From Bartonella grahamii subsp. shimonis (GTDB taxonomy: Bacteria > Pseudomonadota > Alphaproteobacteria > Rhizobiales > Rhizobiaceae), in NCBI RefSeq assembly GCF_036327415.1, contig NZ_CP123961.1, positions 1,240,001 through 1,304,000 on the forward strand: a DNA stretch of 64,000 nt, in the 5' to 3' direction. The notes under the pieces were generated by a model. The model made no database searches. It was not told the DNA's origin and was given only the letters and a program-made list of their open reading frames with translations. Made by a program: the position numbers and the translations under genes. This document shows positions 31,539-41,199 of the stretch, piece by piece. Every line of letters begins with the position of its first letter. Position 1 is the stretch's first letter.

Positions 31539-33107
31539 TTAGCTTTTTTCTGGTAATACAAGTGGAGAAATAAGGATTTTAGATATGTTTCTGCGTTCCA
31601 TTTCAATCACTTTAAAGTGTAAGCCATTAATTTCAAAACTTTCTCCCTCATTTGGTAAATGACCAAACTGCCAAAGCATAAAGCCAGCCAGAGTCGTATA
31701 ACGATCTGCTTCATCCACAAGGTTACGCCCAAGATAACCACTTAAACGGCGGATATCAGCATATCCCTCAACGAGAAGACTGCCATTTTCAAGTTGTTCT
31801 GCGATCATGAGTTCTTCATCGTCATCAGGAAAGTCTCCTGCAATAGCTTCAAGAATATCGGTTGGTGTTGCAATTCCTTCAAAAGATCCGTGTTCATCAA
31901 CAATAATTGCAAGCTGAATCGAAGAATGACGTAATTGCTCCATCAATCGTAAAACACTTGTGTTTTCATGAACAACGAGGGGTTCTCGCATAGCTTTTTT
32001 CCAATTAATCTTTTTTCCCTCAGCCAAATTCAAAAGAAGATCTTTTGTCAACGCAACGCCAACAAATTCATCCACTTTTTCACGCGCAAGAATTAAGCGG
32101 CTATGTTTAACCTTTTGTAATTCCTCACGCATTTCATTTTCATCAGCATTTAAATCTAACCACTCAATCTCATTACGCGGCGACATAATAGAGCGAACAG
32201 GGCGATCAGCTAAATCGAGAACACCACGAATCATCTCCTTTTCTTCTGGTCTAAACAATTCAGAAGTTGCAGCCTGTTCAGCAATAACATCTACAGTCTC
32301 AGCAAGGTGACTATCTTTGCTTCCTCCTCCTAAGAGTCTCAAAACAGCATCAGCTGTTCTACTGCGTAGATCATTCGTTTTAATCATTTTTTCACGATTA
32401 CGACGTCCAATTTGATTAAAAGCTTCGATGAGAACAGAAAAACCAATAGCAGCATACAAATACCCTTTTGGAATATGAAAACCAAATCCTTCAACAATGA
32501 GAGTAAAACCAATCATCATCAAAAAACCAAGACAGAGGATTACAATGGTGGGATGACGATTAATAAAACGCATAAGAGCACCAGATCCGCACATCATTAC
32601 TCCCATAGCAGCTATGACTGCGATATACATAACTGCTGCCTGCTCTTTTGCAATCATACCTGTTGCGGTAATAATACTGTCTAATGAAAAAACGGCATCC
32701 AGCACCACGATTTGAACGATTACTTGCCAAAAAACAGCATAAGCAACGCCTGTTTTTCTTTCATGTGATACCCCTTCTAACCTTTCATGTAATTCTAACG
32801 TCCCCTTTGCTAGCAAAAAGGCTCCACCACCGATTAAAATAAAGCTATGCCAACTAAATACAAAAGATGAAAGTGAAAGAATTACTCTATCAAGTTTCAT
32901 AACCCATCCAATAACCGTAAGAAGGAAAAGCCGCATAATTAATGCTAAAGTAAGACCTAGAAAGCGTGCGCGGTCACGCAAACGCAGTGGCAATTTTTCA
33001 GCTAAAATTGCAATAAAGATAAGGTTATCTATTCCTAAAACAATTTCGAGAAAAACCAGCGTGATCAAACCAAACCACGCATGGGGATCAGTGATCCATT
33101 CCATCAT
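31539..33107 (-). CDS. TerC-family membrane protein with CBS and transporter-associated domains
   Basis: A 522-residue inner-membrane protein. Residues 1-245 are the TerC domain with about seven helices, including LVFLEIVLGIDNLIFIAIL and the acidic VLDAVFSLDSIITATGM that may bind metal ions. A CBS pair follows (about 300-430, with RSIMSPRNEIEWLDLN and IVDEHGSFEGIATPTDILEA). A CorC/HlyC-type domain at the end begins near LVEGYADIRRLSGYLGR. This matches the YegH/YoaE group. A role in metal-ion handling or efflux is suggested by family only. It is monocistronic. Confidence 0.9.
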   Translation of the reverse strand: MMEWITDPHAWFGLITLVFLEIVLGIDNLIFIAILAEKLPLRLRDRARFLGLTLALIMRLFLLTVIGWVMKLDRVILSLSSFVFSWHSFILIGGGAFLLAKGTLELHERLEGVSHERKTGVAYAVFWQVIVQIVVLDAVFSLDSIITATGMIAKEQAAVMYIAVIAAMGVMMCGSGALMRFINRHPTIVILCLGFLMMIGFTLIVEGFGFHIPKGYLYAAIGFSVLIEAFNQIGRRNREKMIKTNDLRSRTADAVLRLLGGGSKDSHLAETVDVIAEQAATSELFRPEEKEMIRGVLDLADRPVRSIMSPRNEIEWLDLNADENEMREELQKVKHSRLILAREKVDEFVGVALTKDLLLNLAEGKKINWKKAMREPLVVHENTSVLRLMEQLRHSSIQLAIIVDEHGSFEGIATPTDILEAIAGDFPDDDEELMIAEQLENGSLLVEGYADIRRLSGYLGRNLVDEADRYTTLAGFMLWQFGHLPNEGESFEINGLHFKVIEMERRNISKILISPLVLPEKS

Positions 33108-33185
33108 TCCTTACCTTTAGAAGCTTAAAAGCGCGCGATTGAGAAAAAAATTTCATAGGCTTTTATTCGTATATTGGATCATGAA

Positions 33186-33214
33186 CTTTGAATGTAAAAA
33201 GCTTACATTCAAAG
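33186..33214. repeat. 12-bp perfect inverted repeat
   Basis: CTTTGAATGTAA and TTACATTCAAAG flank a 5-base spacer about 80 bases upstream of the TerC-type gene. It lacks a T tract on either strand, so a terminator is unlikely. An operator or a chance palindrome are both possible. Confidence 0.4.
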
Positions 33215-33541
33215 AAAAAAACAGCAAAATATTGTTTGAATGCGTGTGATTATTGATAAAACAAAATGATGCCCCATCCCGCTTACAACCACAAAAAGGT
33301 TCCTCTAAATTTTGCTCGGGCATTATGCTCGATAATCCTCCAATATGGGTTCTGTATAACAATCAGAATATTTATTTGTGAAGTTTCCTATAATGGGTTT
33401 ATTTTTATATAAGATCAAGTGGTGAATATCATATTTTTAACCTTACAGACAATGGGTCTGTATAACAAACAACAAAATATCTGGACATCCATCCTTAGGA
33501 GCGTTATAGAAACGCTCATTCTCATCTTTTGAGAAGATTAC

Positions 33542-33617
<76 letters not shown>

Positions 33618-35215
33618 TTCGATTTTATACCATAAATAACTTATTGATTGCGTAAATTTTTTTAAGGTACGAGTTACTAAATAAAATTGGGGAGTAGGAT
33701 TTCCCCATATGTGTTTGTTTAAAAGTGAAGATTTTTGATGTAGCTTAGTCATCAGGTTTTGTACTTTTTAGGGAGGGGTAAAGAACTTCCAAAGGATATT
33801 TAAAGATCTTTTAATACGTATTGTTTCTTTTTTAATCGCAATTAGTAAGGAAAAGTTTCTTACCGGCAATTGTGTTATTTAAAAGGGTATAAAAATCAAC
33901 AGTTTCTACTTATTTTAATATAAATTGATTAAAAATTTTTTGGATTTTTAGCATATTGTTTAAAGACAGAAAAAAATTTTACACTTTAGTTGTGTTAGCA
34001 GCGTGGATGTTTTTTGATAGCTCTCCCACTTAAACGAAAAATCTCTGTAATCATCAGCAGTACTCCAAGAGGGTAAATCAAGATAAAACAAAGTAGTTAG
34101 CTGGACATAACAGGAATAAAATTAGATCAGTTTAATTGTTTAAAGCAAATACCTAATAAACGACAGAAAATAAGCTTTAATAAGGCTTCAAGTTTTAAAG
34201 TATTAAACCGTGCAGTTACGCTATGTCGTCTTCCCGTTAGCTTAACCGCTAAAAATATAAACATTAAGAAAGCTGCTCAGAATTATTATAATATATTTGA
34301 TTTATAACAGTTAATTATTCTTTTCTTGAAAAAACTTTATTGTCATAAACTTCTTTTATTTTAAATTCCTCTTATAATGAATTAATTAAAATCATTCATT
34401 TGTGCATCATAAATTGGGATTAACGTGTGGATAAAGACTATTGAAGAAAAGCATAAAAATGATTCTTATTAACGTTCTTAAGCGCCGAAAGTTAGCACAA
34501 CATTGGAAAAATAGTATAATGGTACAGGCCTTGCTCTTTTATTAAGTATAAAGATGATGGTGCAACAATGGCTTACTACTATATCATTCACGGGTATTGT
34601 TGTGTAATGAAGAAGAGGCACTGAGAGAGGTTTCTTAAAAAAGATATGTAAATTGGCAACACGATGGTGTTCTATCTCTTTAAGAGGCTTGTTTCTATTA
34701 AAGAACGTGACAAACAAAAGCGTGACACAATATGTATACACATTATTCCTATATTTTTGAGAGACGAAAATTTCGTAAAGTTTTTTCTTGTATTTTTGTA
34801 TGAACATTTAGGGAAAATTCTTTTATTAAAAGGATTCTTTAAGTATTCTTAAACTATAATAATTTTTCTTTTTCAAACAATAAAACAAAATTATTTTTAG
34901 ATAGAGGTTTTTAATTTTGAGCATTTATTTTCTGCAAAAAATTTTGCAATCACATGCTTTATCCAACACAAGAATCGATTACACAATGAAATAATACCTT
35001 TAATATTCAAGTTTATGAGAGTTTTTTTGAAAGAAAATAGATAAATATTTCTATGTTTTTCGTAAAGCAAGATTCTTATAAAAGAGGGCCTTCAAGTTTC
35101 AATGTACAAAAGATAAATACAAATAATGATTGTGTTAATTTACGTATACAATTGAATTTAGCATGATTATAAACTTTATAGGTGCACAAAAAAGAAGTCG
35201 TTGATAGCCTTTTAT
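33618..35215. other. Gene-poor region downstream of tRNA-Lys
   Basis: About 1.6 kb of AT-rich DNA with stops in all frames. The only recognisable content is a degenerate integrase N-terminal fragment at about 34476-34750. The short frames on both strands near 34.5-34.9 kb follow from that fragment and are not genes. Confidence 0.6.
34476..34750 (+). pseudogene. Integrase N-terminal scar 1 (DUF4102-type, degenerate)
   Basis: Read across frames, this segment gives LSAES, then YNGTGLALLL, then KYKDDGATMAYYYIIHGY and IKERDKQKRDT. These align in order with the better preserved fragment at 62.66 kb, which has KYSDGAGLLLHKRKDGG, AQWLYRYTIHGRRR and IKEREKQKLET. That order is the arm-binding N-terminal domain (DUF4102) of phage/island tyrosine integrases. 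Several stops and frameshifts are present. The homology ends within a few residues of KERDKQK, and no catalytic domain follows. Confidence 0.65.
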
Positions 35216-36169
35216 TTATTCAGGTGGTGTTTTGGGGGCTCTTTTCCAATATTGATGCGCTTCAAAAATGGCGACCACAAATAATGAAATGATAAGCGGT
35301 ATAATCAAATAAAACATTCTAAAGACAATAAGTGCTGCAATAACATCGGTTGGATTTATATTGGGCATGCCTGTTATGAAGAGAGCTTCAAGGACTCCTA
35401 CTCCTCCTGCTGGAGCATTGGAGAGAAGAGTTATCGTAAAAGATGCTAAGAAAACACCAAGAACAGAGATAAAATGAATATCTGCGTTGTGTGGGAGAAC
35501 AGCATATATAATTCCTGCTGCTCCTAAAAGCTCTAGAGGGCTAATGAGAAGCTGTTGAATAACAATTTTCAACCGTGGATAGGAAAGTTGAATTTTCTTA
35601 CCCAAGCGTAAAGGTTTTAACTGAAGCCAGCTGCCGAAGGTATAAAGTGCTATACAGCTGAGTAAAATTGCTCCACTCGTTGTTCCTAACCATTCAGGAA
35701 GTTCTTTATGAATGAGGGTGATAATTTCGGGTTGCAGCACCAAAACGATTCCCAAAAGTAAGATTGTGCCGATTACAAAAGTAAAAGAACAAAAACCTAC
35801 TAATATTGCGATTTCTGTTCCGTTTAATCCTTTCATTTTATAGGCGCGATAGCGTACAACGGCACCAGAAAAAACTGAAGCACCGATGTTGTGTGAAAGA
35901 GCGTAGGTTGTAAATGAACATATAGCGATAAAAATCCAAGAAATTTTATGGCCTAGATGTTGCAGGGCAATTCGATCATATCCAGCAAGAGCAGCATAAG
36001 CTAGGAGAGAACATAAGCAGGCTAATAACCAGTGCTGTGCATTTAAATCGCTCAAGCGCTCCAATACATCCTCAAATGAAATGGCAGAGAGTTTTATATA
36101 AAGAATCCGAATAGATATCAGCATTGCTAAGATACCAATCAACGGCCATATAAATTGCTTTATTTTCAC
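35216..36169 (-). CDS. YbhN-like multi-pass membrane protein (lysylphosphatidylglycerol synthase TM region family)
   Basis: A 317-residue inner-membrane protein with about eight hydrophobic helices, of the UPF0104/YbhN family, related to the membrane half of MprF. Recognisable segments are TYALSHNIGASVFSGAVVRY and YRAYKMKGLNGTEIAILVGF near the middle and LSNAPAGGVGVLEALFI near the C terminus. There is no C-terminal synthase domain, so it is not a full MprF. A lipid-flipping role is known only for relatives. It lies 15 bases downstream of the antiporter gene on the same strand and is probably co-transcribed with it. Confidence 0.85.
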   Translation of the reverse strand: MKIKQFIWPLIGILAMLISIRILYIKLSAISFEDVLERLSDLNAQHWLLACLCSLLAYAALAGYDRIALQHLGHKISWIFIAICSFTTYALSHNIGASVFSGAVVRYRAYKMKGLNGTEIAILVGFCSFTFVIGTILLLGIVLVLQPEIITLIHKELPEWLGTTSGAILLSCIALYTFGSWLQLKPLRLGKKIQLSYPRLKIVIQQLLISPLELLGAAGIIYAVLPHNADIHFISVLGVFLASFTITLLSNAPAGGVGVLEALFITGMPNINPTDVIAALIVFRMFYLIIPLIISLFVVAIFEAHQYWKRAPKTPPE

Positions 36170-36184
36170 GATTCTTTACCCATT

Positions 36185-37936
36185 TTATGTTTTCTCTAAA
36201 TTTTCATGATTGAGCATATTCTTTACAGATCTTCGTTCCGTTATATACTCCATCATGCCATTGGCAATTTCTTCATCATCCGTTACTACAACATCAGCAC
36301 CTAAATCAATGAGATATGCTGTTTCTGTGTCAGATAATGCATGGGTGATTATCTGGATGTCTTTTTTCATATCACGCATATTCACGATACATTCTCCTAC
36401 TTCAATGGTACTTCGCATTGTAATAACAACTTTATGTGCATTATTTATATTTGCTGCGTTCATTATTTCTTGTTGAATGATATTGCCGCAAATAGCCTCA
36501 AAGCCATCTGCAATCGCTTTATCAGAGAGGCGTTTTGATTCTTCTACGATCACTATAGGTTTACCTCTATTTATTAAAGATAATGCAACACACTTACCGA
36601 TACGACCATAGCCAATAATTACAATATGGTTATTTTTTAAGGTTATCGGTAAAAAATCTTGCTCAGGATCTTGTGGATCAATATCAATAATTGTTTGGGG
36701 ATTTTGTGAAGATACAGAATTTTTTTCTAGACGTTTTTTAATTTTATTACAGGCAATGAAAACAAGAGGATTGAGCAAAATAGAAAAAATTGCTCCTCCA
36801 AGAATTAAATCATGAGCGTCATTGTTTAAAAGTCCTAAGCTTAAACTTAAACCAGCAAGGATAAAGGAAAATTCTCCGATTTGTGCAAGGCTTGCAGAAA
36901 TAGTCAAAGCTGTTGTATTAGAATAACGAAAAGCCTTAACGATGAAAAAGGCAACAGCAGATTTTCCGATTACGATAATGAATAAGGTTGCTAAGAGAGG
37001 AAAAAAATGAGTTAAGAGTTTCTCCGGGTCAAATAACATGCCTACCGAAACAAAAAAGAGAACAGAAAAGGCATCGCGCAGTGGTAAAGATTCTTCCGCG
37101 GCACGGTGGCTTAATTCTGATTCGCTCATGACCATACCGGCAAAAAAAGCACCAAGAGAAAGAGAAACACCAAATAAATGAGCGGCTCCGAAAGCTACTC
37201 CTAATGCAATAGCAAAGACGCTAAGACGAAATAATTCACGTGATCCCGATTGTGCGCTCATTTTTAAAAGCCATGGGATAACGCGTCGCCCAATGACGAG
37301 CATAAGTGCAATAAATACAATCACTTTCAGGATGGTGAGACCAAAAATACCCCAAATACTTAAATCCAACCATTGAACAAGAGGATCCAACGCTTCTTTT
37401 TTGGTATTGCTGAGGGCACTTGCCAAGGAAGGGATGAGGACAAGTATGAGGACCATTGCTAAATCCTCAATAATCAACCATCCAACGGCAATGCGTCCTT
37501 TTTCTGTTTCAATAAGATGACGCTCTTGCAAAGCACGTAGCAGGATAACAGTACTTGCTATGGATAAAGCAAGACCGAAGATCAAGCTACCACTGAAGCC
37601 CCATCCCATAATCAGACCAAGGCACAAACCTAGAAAAGTAGAAAATGCCATTTGTGCAATAGCAGCGGGGACAGCAATAGCTTTGACAGATAAAAGATCT
37701 TTTAATGAAAAGTGAAGCCCAACACCAAACATCAGCAAAATAATACCAATTTCAGCAAGTTGATTAATGATGACGGAATCTATTTTAAATCCGCCTGTAT
37801 TGGGTCCCACAATAACACCAGCTAACAAATAGCCTACAAGTGGTGAAATACGCAAACGGCTAGCAATCATTCCCAAGAGAAATGCTAAACATAAACCTGC
37901 AACAATAGTTGTGATAAGTGGTGTGTCGTGGAGCAT
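36185..37936 (-). CDS. Monovalent cation:proton antiporter-2 (KefB/YbaL type)
   Basis: A 583-residue CPA2 family antiporter. Residues 1-385 form the Na+/H+-exchanger-like membrane domain with about 12 helices, including SPLVGYLLAGVIVGP and LIIEDLAMVLILVLIPSL. Residues about 420-560 are a cytoplasmic RCK/TrkA-N nucleotide-binding domain with VIIGYGRIGKCVALSLI and a conserved TDDEE. It probably exchanges K+ or Na+ for protons under redox or nucleotide control. The KefB-like label rests on architecture, and I see no KefF/KefG-type partner. It precedes the YbhN-like gene. Confidence 0.9.
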   Translation of the reverse strand: MLHDTPLITTIVAGLCLAFLLGMIASRLRISPLVGYLLAGVIVGPNTGGFKIDSVIINQLAEIGIILLMFGVGLHFSLKDLLSVKAIAVPAAIAQMAFSTFLGLCLGLIMGWGFSGSLIFGLALSIASTVILLRALQERHLIETEKGRIAVGWLIIEDLAMVLILVLIPSLASALSNTKKEALDPLVQWLDLSIWGIFGLTILKVIVFIALMLVIGRRVIPWLLKMSAQSGSRELFRLSVFAIALGVAFGAAHLFGVSLSLGAFFAGMVMSESELSHRAAEESLPLRDAFSVLFFVSVGMLFDPEKLLTHFFPLLATLFIIVIGKSAVAFFIVKAFRYSNTTALTISASLAQIGEFSFILAGLSLSLGLLNNDAHDLILGGAIFSILLNPLVFIACNKIKKRLEKNSVSSQNPQTIIDIDPQDPEQDFLPITLKNNHIVIIGYGRIGKCVALSLINRGKPIVIVEESKRLSDKAIADGFEAICGNIIQQEIMNAANINNAHKVVITMRSTIEVGECIVNMRDMKKDIQIITHALSDTETAYLIDLGADVVVTDDEEIANGMMEYITERRSVKNMLNHENLEKT

Positions 37937-38034
37937 GGATTATTTACTATTCTTGATCAAAAAGCGAATGAATAAAATAACTATATTTCTATGAGAAGAG
38001 AGGCGAAATGTATCATACGTATTAAAAGACATTT

Positions 38035-40548
38035 TTATTCCACTTTGGTATTTGCACGATTATTTCGCTCACGCCACCAAGTTCCTAGCAGGAGTAAAAT
38101 AGGAGCAGCAATAAAGATAGAGGATGATGTTGCAATAATAATTCCAAAGACCATGGGCAATGCAAAATTATGAACAGCACTTCCACCCCATATCGCCATG
38201 GGGAGCATAGCAAGAATTGTTGTGGCTGATGTAAAAAAACAGCGTACAAGAACCTGATTAATTGACAGATCAATCAGTTCGCGCAACGGCATTTTTTTAT
38301 AAAGACGCATATTTTCGCGCATCCTATCATAGACGACAACCTTATCATTTATAGAATATCCAACAATTGTTAGGAGCGCAGCGATAGCTGTTAAATTAAA
38401 ATCAAATTGAAATAAAGCAAAAAAGCCAATCATTTTTGTGGTGTCTAGAATGAGAGTGATAATTGCTCCAATGGCAAAGAACCACTCGAAGCGTAACCAT
38501 ATATAGAGAGACATGGCAATAGCCGCAAGAATAACAGCGGTAAAAGCAGCTGTGGCAAGTTCGCCTGAAATTTTGGGACCAACAACTTCTATTTGATCGA
38601 ATGTGGTGTCGGGGTAAATACTTTGTACAGCTGTTTTGACCTTATCAATGGCGATGGTTTGTTGTGCTTCGCTACCGCTTTGTTTCTGCATGCGAATTAA
38701 TACGGTATTTTTGTTATCAATATTTTGCAAGGTAACTTCACCAATATTAAGAGTAGAAAGCTTGGAACGCAGAGTTGCTAGATCTGCTGGTGCTTTCGTG
38801 GTAATACTCATTTGGCTTCCGCCAATGAAATCAATTCCGAAATTCAATCCAGGCTTAAAAAAGAGAAAAACTGAAGCCATTGATAAAACAATTGAGACGC
38901 CAATACCAATGAAGCGTGCTTTCATAAAGTGAAAAGTTGTTTTTTGTGGCATGATGTTGAAAGCAGAGTGAATATGCAATTTTTTAATTTTCCATTTACG
39001 AACGATCCAAATCATGATGATGCGTACAATGGTGATATTTGTAAACATGGAGATGATAATACCAAGCAACATTGTTACGGCAAAACCACGAACGGGACCT
39101 GTACCGAACCAAAATAGTAAGACAGTCGCTATAATTGCCGTAACATTTGCATCAACAATGGTTGCAAAAGCGCGTTTAAATCCACGATCTAGGGCTGCAA
39201 AAGCACTCACACCTTTTCGACTTTCTTCACGGATACGTTCATTGATGAGAATATTAGCATCAACGGCAATACCGATGCCTAAAATAATACCAGCAATACC
39301 AGGTAGGGTCAGCGTAGCTCCTAAAAGGCTCAGTGCAGCAAATGTTAAAATTGTATGCAGGGCTAGTGCTATATTCGCAATGAGCCCCCAAATGCGGTAG
39401 AGAAGAAAAATAAAAATTGCAACAAGAATAAAGCCGATTATGCCGGTGTAAAGTCCCATTTGGATGGCATCAGCACCAAGATTTGGACCTACGGTTCTCT
39501 CTTCAATGACTGTGAGTGGTGCGGGGAGGGAACCAGCACGGAGCAGGGCAGCCAGAGTTGAGGCTTCTTTGGGGTCAAAGTTTCCTGTAATTTGACCTTG
39601 TCCATTGGGAATGACACTATTGATGATAGGAGCGGTTAAAACCTTATTATCCAGAACAATGGCAAAAGGACGGTTAACATTTTGTCGTGTTATATCGGCA
39701 AATATTTTTGCACCAGCGGAATCTAGAGTAAATGAAATAATGGAACGTCCTGGTATTTGGGGGTCAAAACCTGCACGGGCATCTTTTAAGACATTTCCAT
39801 CTAAAGCGATTTGATCATAAATTGCATAATGTTGTGTTGCATCAGTATATCCAGGAAGAATAGAAACACCTATAGGAGGATTATTGGGATCCACATTAGA
39901 AGGAACAAGATGAAAACTCATCTTAGCGGTTGTTCCTAAAAGATCACGCAGTTGTTTTGGATCTTGTAGGCCAGGCAATTGGACCATAATACGATCATTT
40001 CCGACCTTTTGGATGGCTGGTTCTGAAACACCAACCTGATCTATACGGCGACGGATGATTTCTAAGCTTTGTTCAATAGCATTGCTGACACGGTCTTTTA
40101 TACCAGCTTCCGTTAATGTGACGCGGAGAATTTCATTTTGAGCACTGATTGTGATATTATGTTCTGTTGTGCCAAAGCTACTGTGTATGGGGGTTATTAA
40201 CGTTTTCAAAGCAGAGAGTGCTTTTTCAGTTTGCGATGGATCAGAAATAAGGGCAATAACGCTATCTTCCACGATACGTATACTTGAAGTGCGGATTTGT
40301 TTTTCACGCAATGTATTGCGTACGTTGCCTAAAACTATGTGTAACTGATCGCGTTTTAACGTTTTGCTATCAACCTCGAGCAGGAGAGAAGAGCCTCCTT
40401 GAAGGTCAAGACCAAGTGCTACACGGGTGTCGGGTAAGAATTTCGAGTTTTTAACTTGTTCGTGTGAAAATAAATTGGGTAAGGCAACATAAATGCTGCT
40501 TAAAAGAATGAAACAATAAAGGGTAGTTAACCAACCAGGTGTACGCAT
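38035..40548 (-). CDS. secDF: Protein translocase subunit SecDF (fused)
   Basis: SecD and SecF are joined in one 837-residue chain that uses the proton gradient to help pull exported proteins through SecYEG. The SecD half (about 1-510) shows LGLDLQGGSSLLLEVD and the large periplasmic domain with DRIMVQLPGLQDPKQL, then six helices including AVDANILINERIREE. The SecF half (about 530-830) has GLNFGIDFIGGSQMSI and IVGYSINDKVVVYDRMREN. Many bacteria encode the two separately; the fusion is regular in Rhizobiales. A yajC gene is not seen next to it. Upstream lies a small doubtful frame. Confidence 0.96.
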   Translation of the reverse strand: MRTPGWLTTLYCFILLSSIYVALPNLFSHEQVKNSKFLPDTRVALGLDLQGGSSLLLEVDSKTLKRDQLHIVLGNVRNTLREKQIRTSSIRIVEDSVIALISDPSQTEKALSALKTLITPIHSSFGTTEHNITISAQNEILRVTLTEAGIKDRVSNAIEQSLEIIRRRIDQVGVSEPAIQKVGNDRIMVQLPGLQDPKQLRDLLGTTAKMSFHLVPSNVDPNNPPIGVSILPGYTDATQHYAIYDQIALDGNVLKDARAGFDPQIPGRSIISFTLDSAGAKIFADITRQNVNRPFAIVLDNKVLTAPIINSVIPNGQGQITGNFDPKEASTLAALLRAGSLPAPLTVIEERTVGPNLGADAIQMGLYTGIIGFILVAIFIFLLYRIWGLIANIALALHTILTFAALSLLGATLTLPGIAGIILGIGIAVDANILINERIREESRKGVSAFAALDRGFKRAFATIVDANVTAIIATVLLFWFGTGPVRGFAVTMLLGIIISMFTNITIVRIIMIWIVRKWKIKKLHIHSAFNIMPQKTTFHFMKARFIGIGVSIVLSMASVFLFFKPGLNFGIDFIGGSQMSITTKAPADLATLRSKLSTLNIGEVTLQNIDNKNTVLIRMQKQSGSEAQQTIAIDKVKTAVQSIYPDTTFDQIEVVGPKISGELATAAFTAVILAAIAMSLYIWLRFEWFFAIGAIITLILDTTKMIGFFALFQFDFNLTAIAALLTIVGYSINDKVVVYDRMRENMRLYKKMPLRELIDLSINQVLVRCFFTSATTILAMLPMAIWGGSAVHNFALPMVFGIIIATSSSIFIAAPILLLLGTWWRERNNRANTKVE

Positions 40549-40639
40549 GATATATTCCGTTAATAGACAATCTAACAGTTATTCAAAGTTAAAAGCACCA
40601 GTAAAATAAGATGATCATTTTATAATTTAAGGAAGAGAA

Positions 40640-41017
40640 TTAAGTGTGGTCATTGGGAGGAGCGCGTTTATTTGAGAAATATTGCGTTTTAACGTTACGA
40701 AGTCGTGTGTCAATAGCTGGAATATTTATTAAAAAGAAATCCAATGTTAGGATTTTTTGAAAGGTTCTCATAAAAATAGATTCTGTATGGAGTGTTACAA
40801 GTTTTTTGTTTTCAGTTGTGATAACATTCAACTGATCACACTTATTATGTAAATAAAATCTATTCGTTTTAATGATATTATTGGTATGTGATTGTTTGAT
40901 TAAATAAGCACGCATTCCTAGGTTGCTCGTCAAGCACATACCTAAACTGGATAGAAAAATCCAAGTTGTCAAAGGAAGAAAATTTTCTTTTTTGCAATAG
41001 AGGTGCAAAAAACACAT
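40640..41017 (-). CDS. Hypothetical single-helix membrane protein (uncertain)
   Basis: A 125-codon frame with an AAGAAGG ribosome binding site 9 bases before the ATG. Residues about 15-36 form one hydrophobic segment (TTWIFLSSLGMCLTSNLGMR); the rest is polar and basic. I do not recognise a family, and the composition is not strongly coding-like. It could be a lineage-specific small protein or a decayed gene. It lies about 90 bases upstream of secDF on the same strand and could share its transcript. Confidence 0.35.
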   Translation of the reverse strand: MCFLHLYCKKENFLPLTTWIFLSSLGMCLTSNLGMRAYLIKQSHTNNIIKTNRFYLHNKCDQLNVITTENKKLVTLHTESIFMRTFQKILTLDFFLINIPAIDTRLRNVKTQYFSNKRAPPNDHT

Positions 41018-41199
41018 GCTAAAGTGCCTTCTTTAATCTTATTGAGTTCAGCTTATTTATATTATCCTTTTCTCTTATTATCAGTATTATAGGATAAGGG
41101 AAAGCTTTTATAAGATTATTCTACAAAAGTTGAAAATATCTGCTTTACACTATGTTTAAAAAAGGGTAGTAAAATCCTTTTTGTGCATATAAGGTAAAT

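Noticed and set aside
33153..33362. 69-codon - strand frame between the TerC-type gene and tRNA-Lys
   Set aside because: No recognisable feature or ribosome binding site; it covers an inverted repeat and AT-rich DNA.
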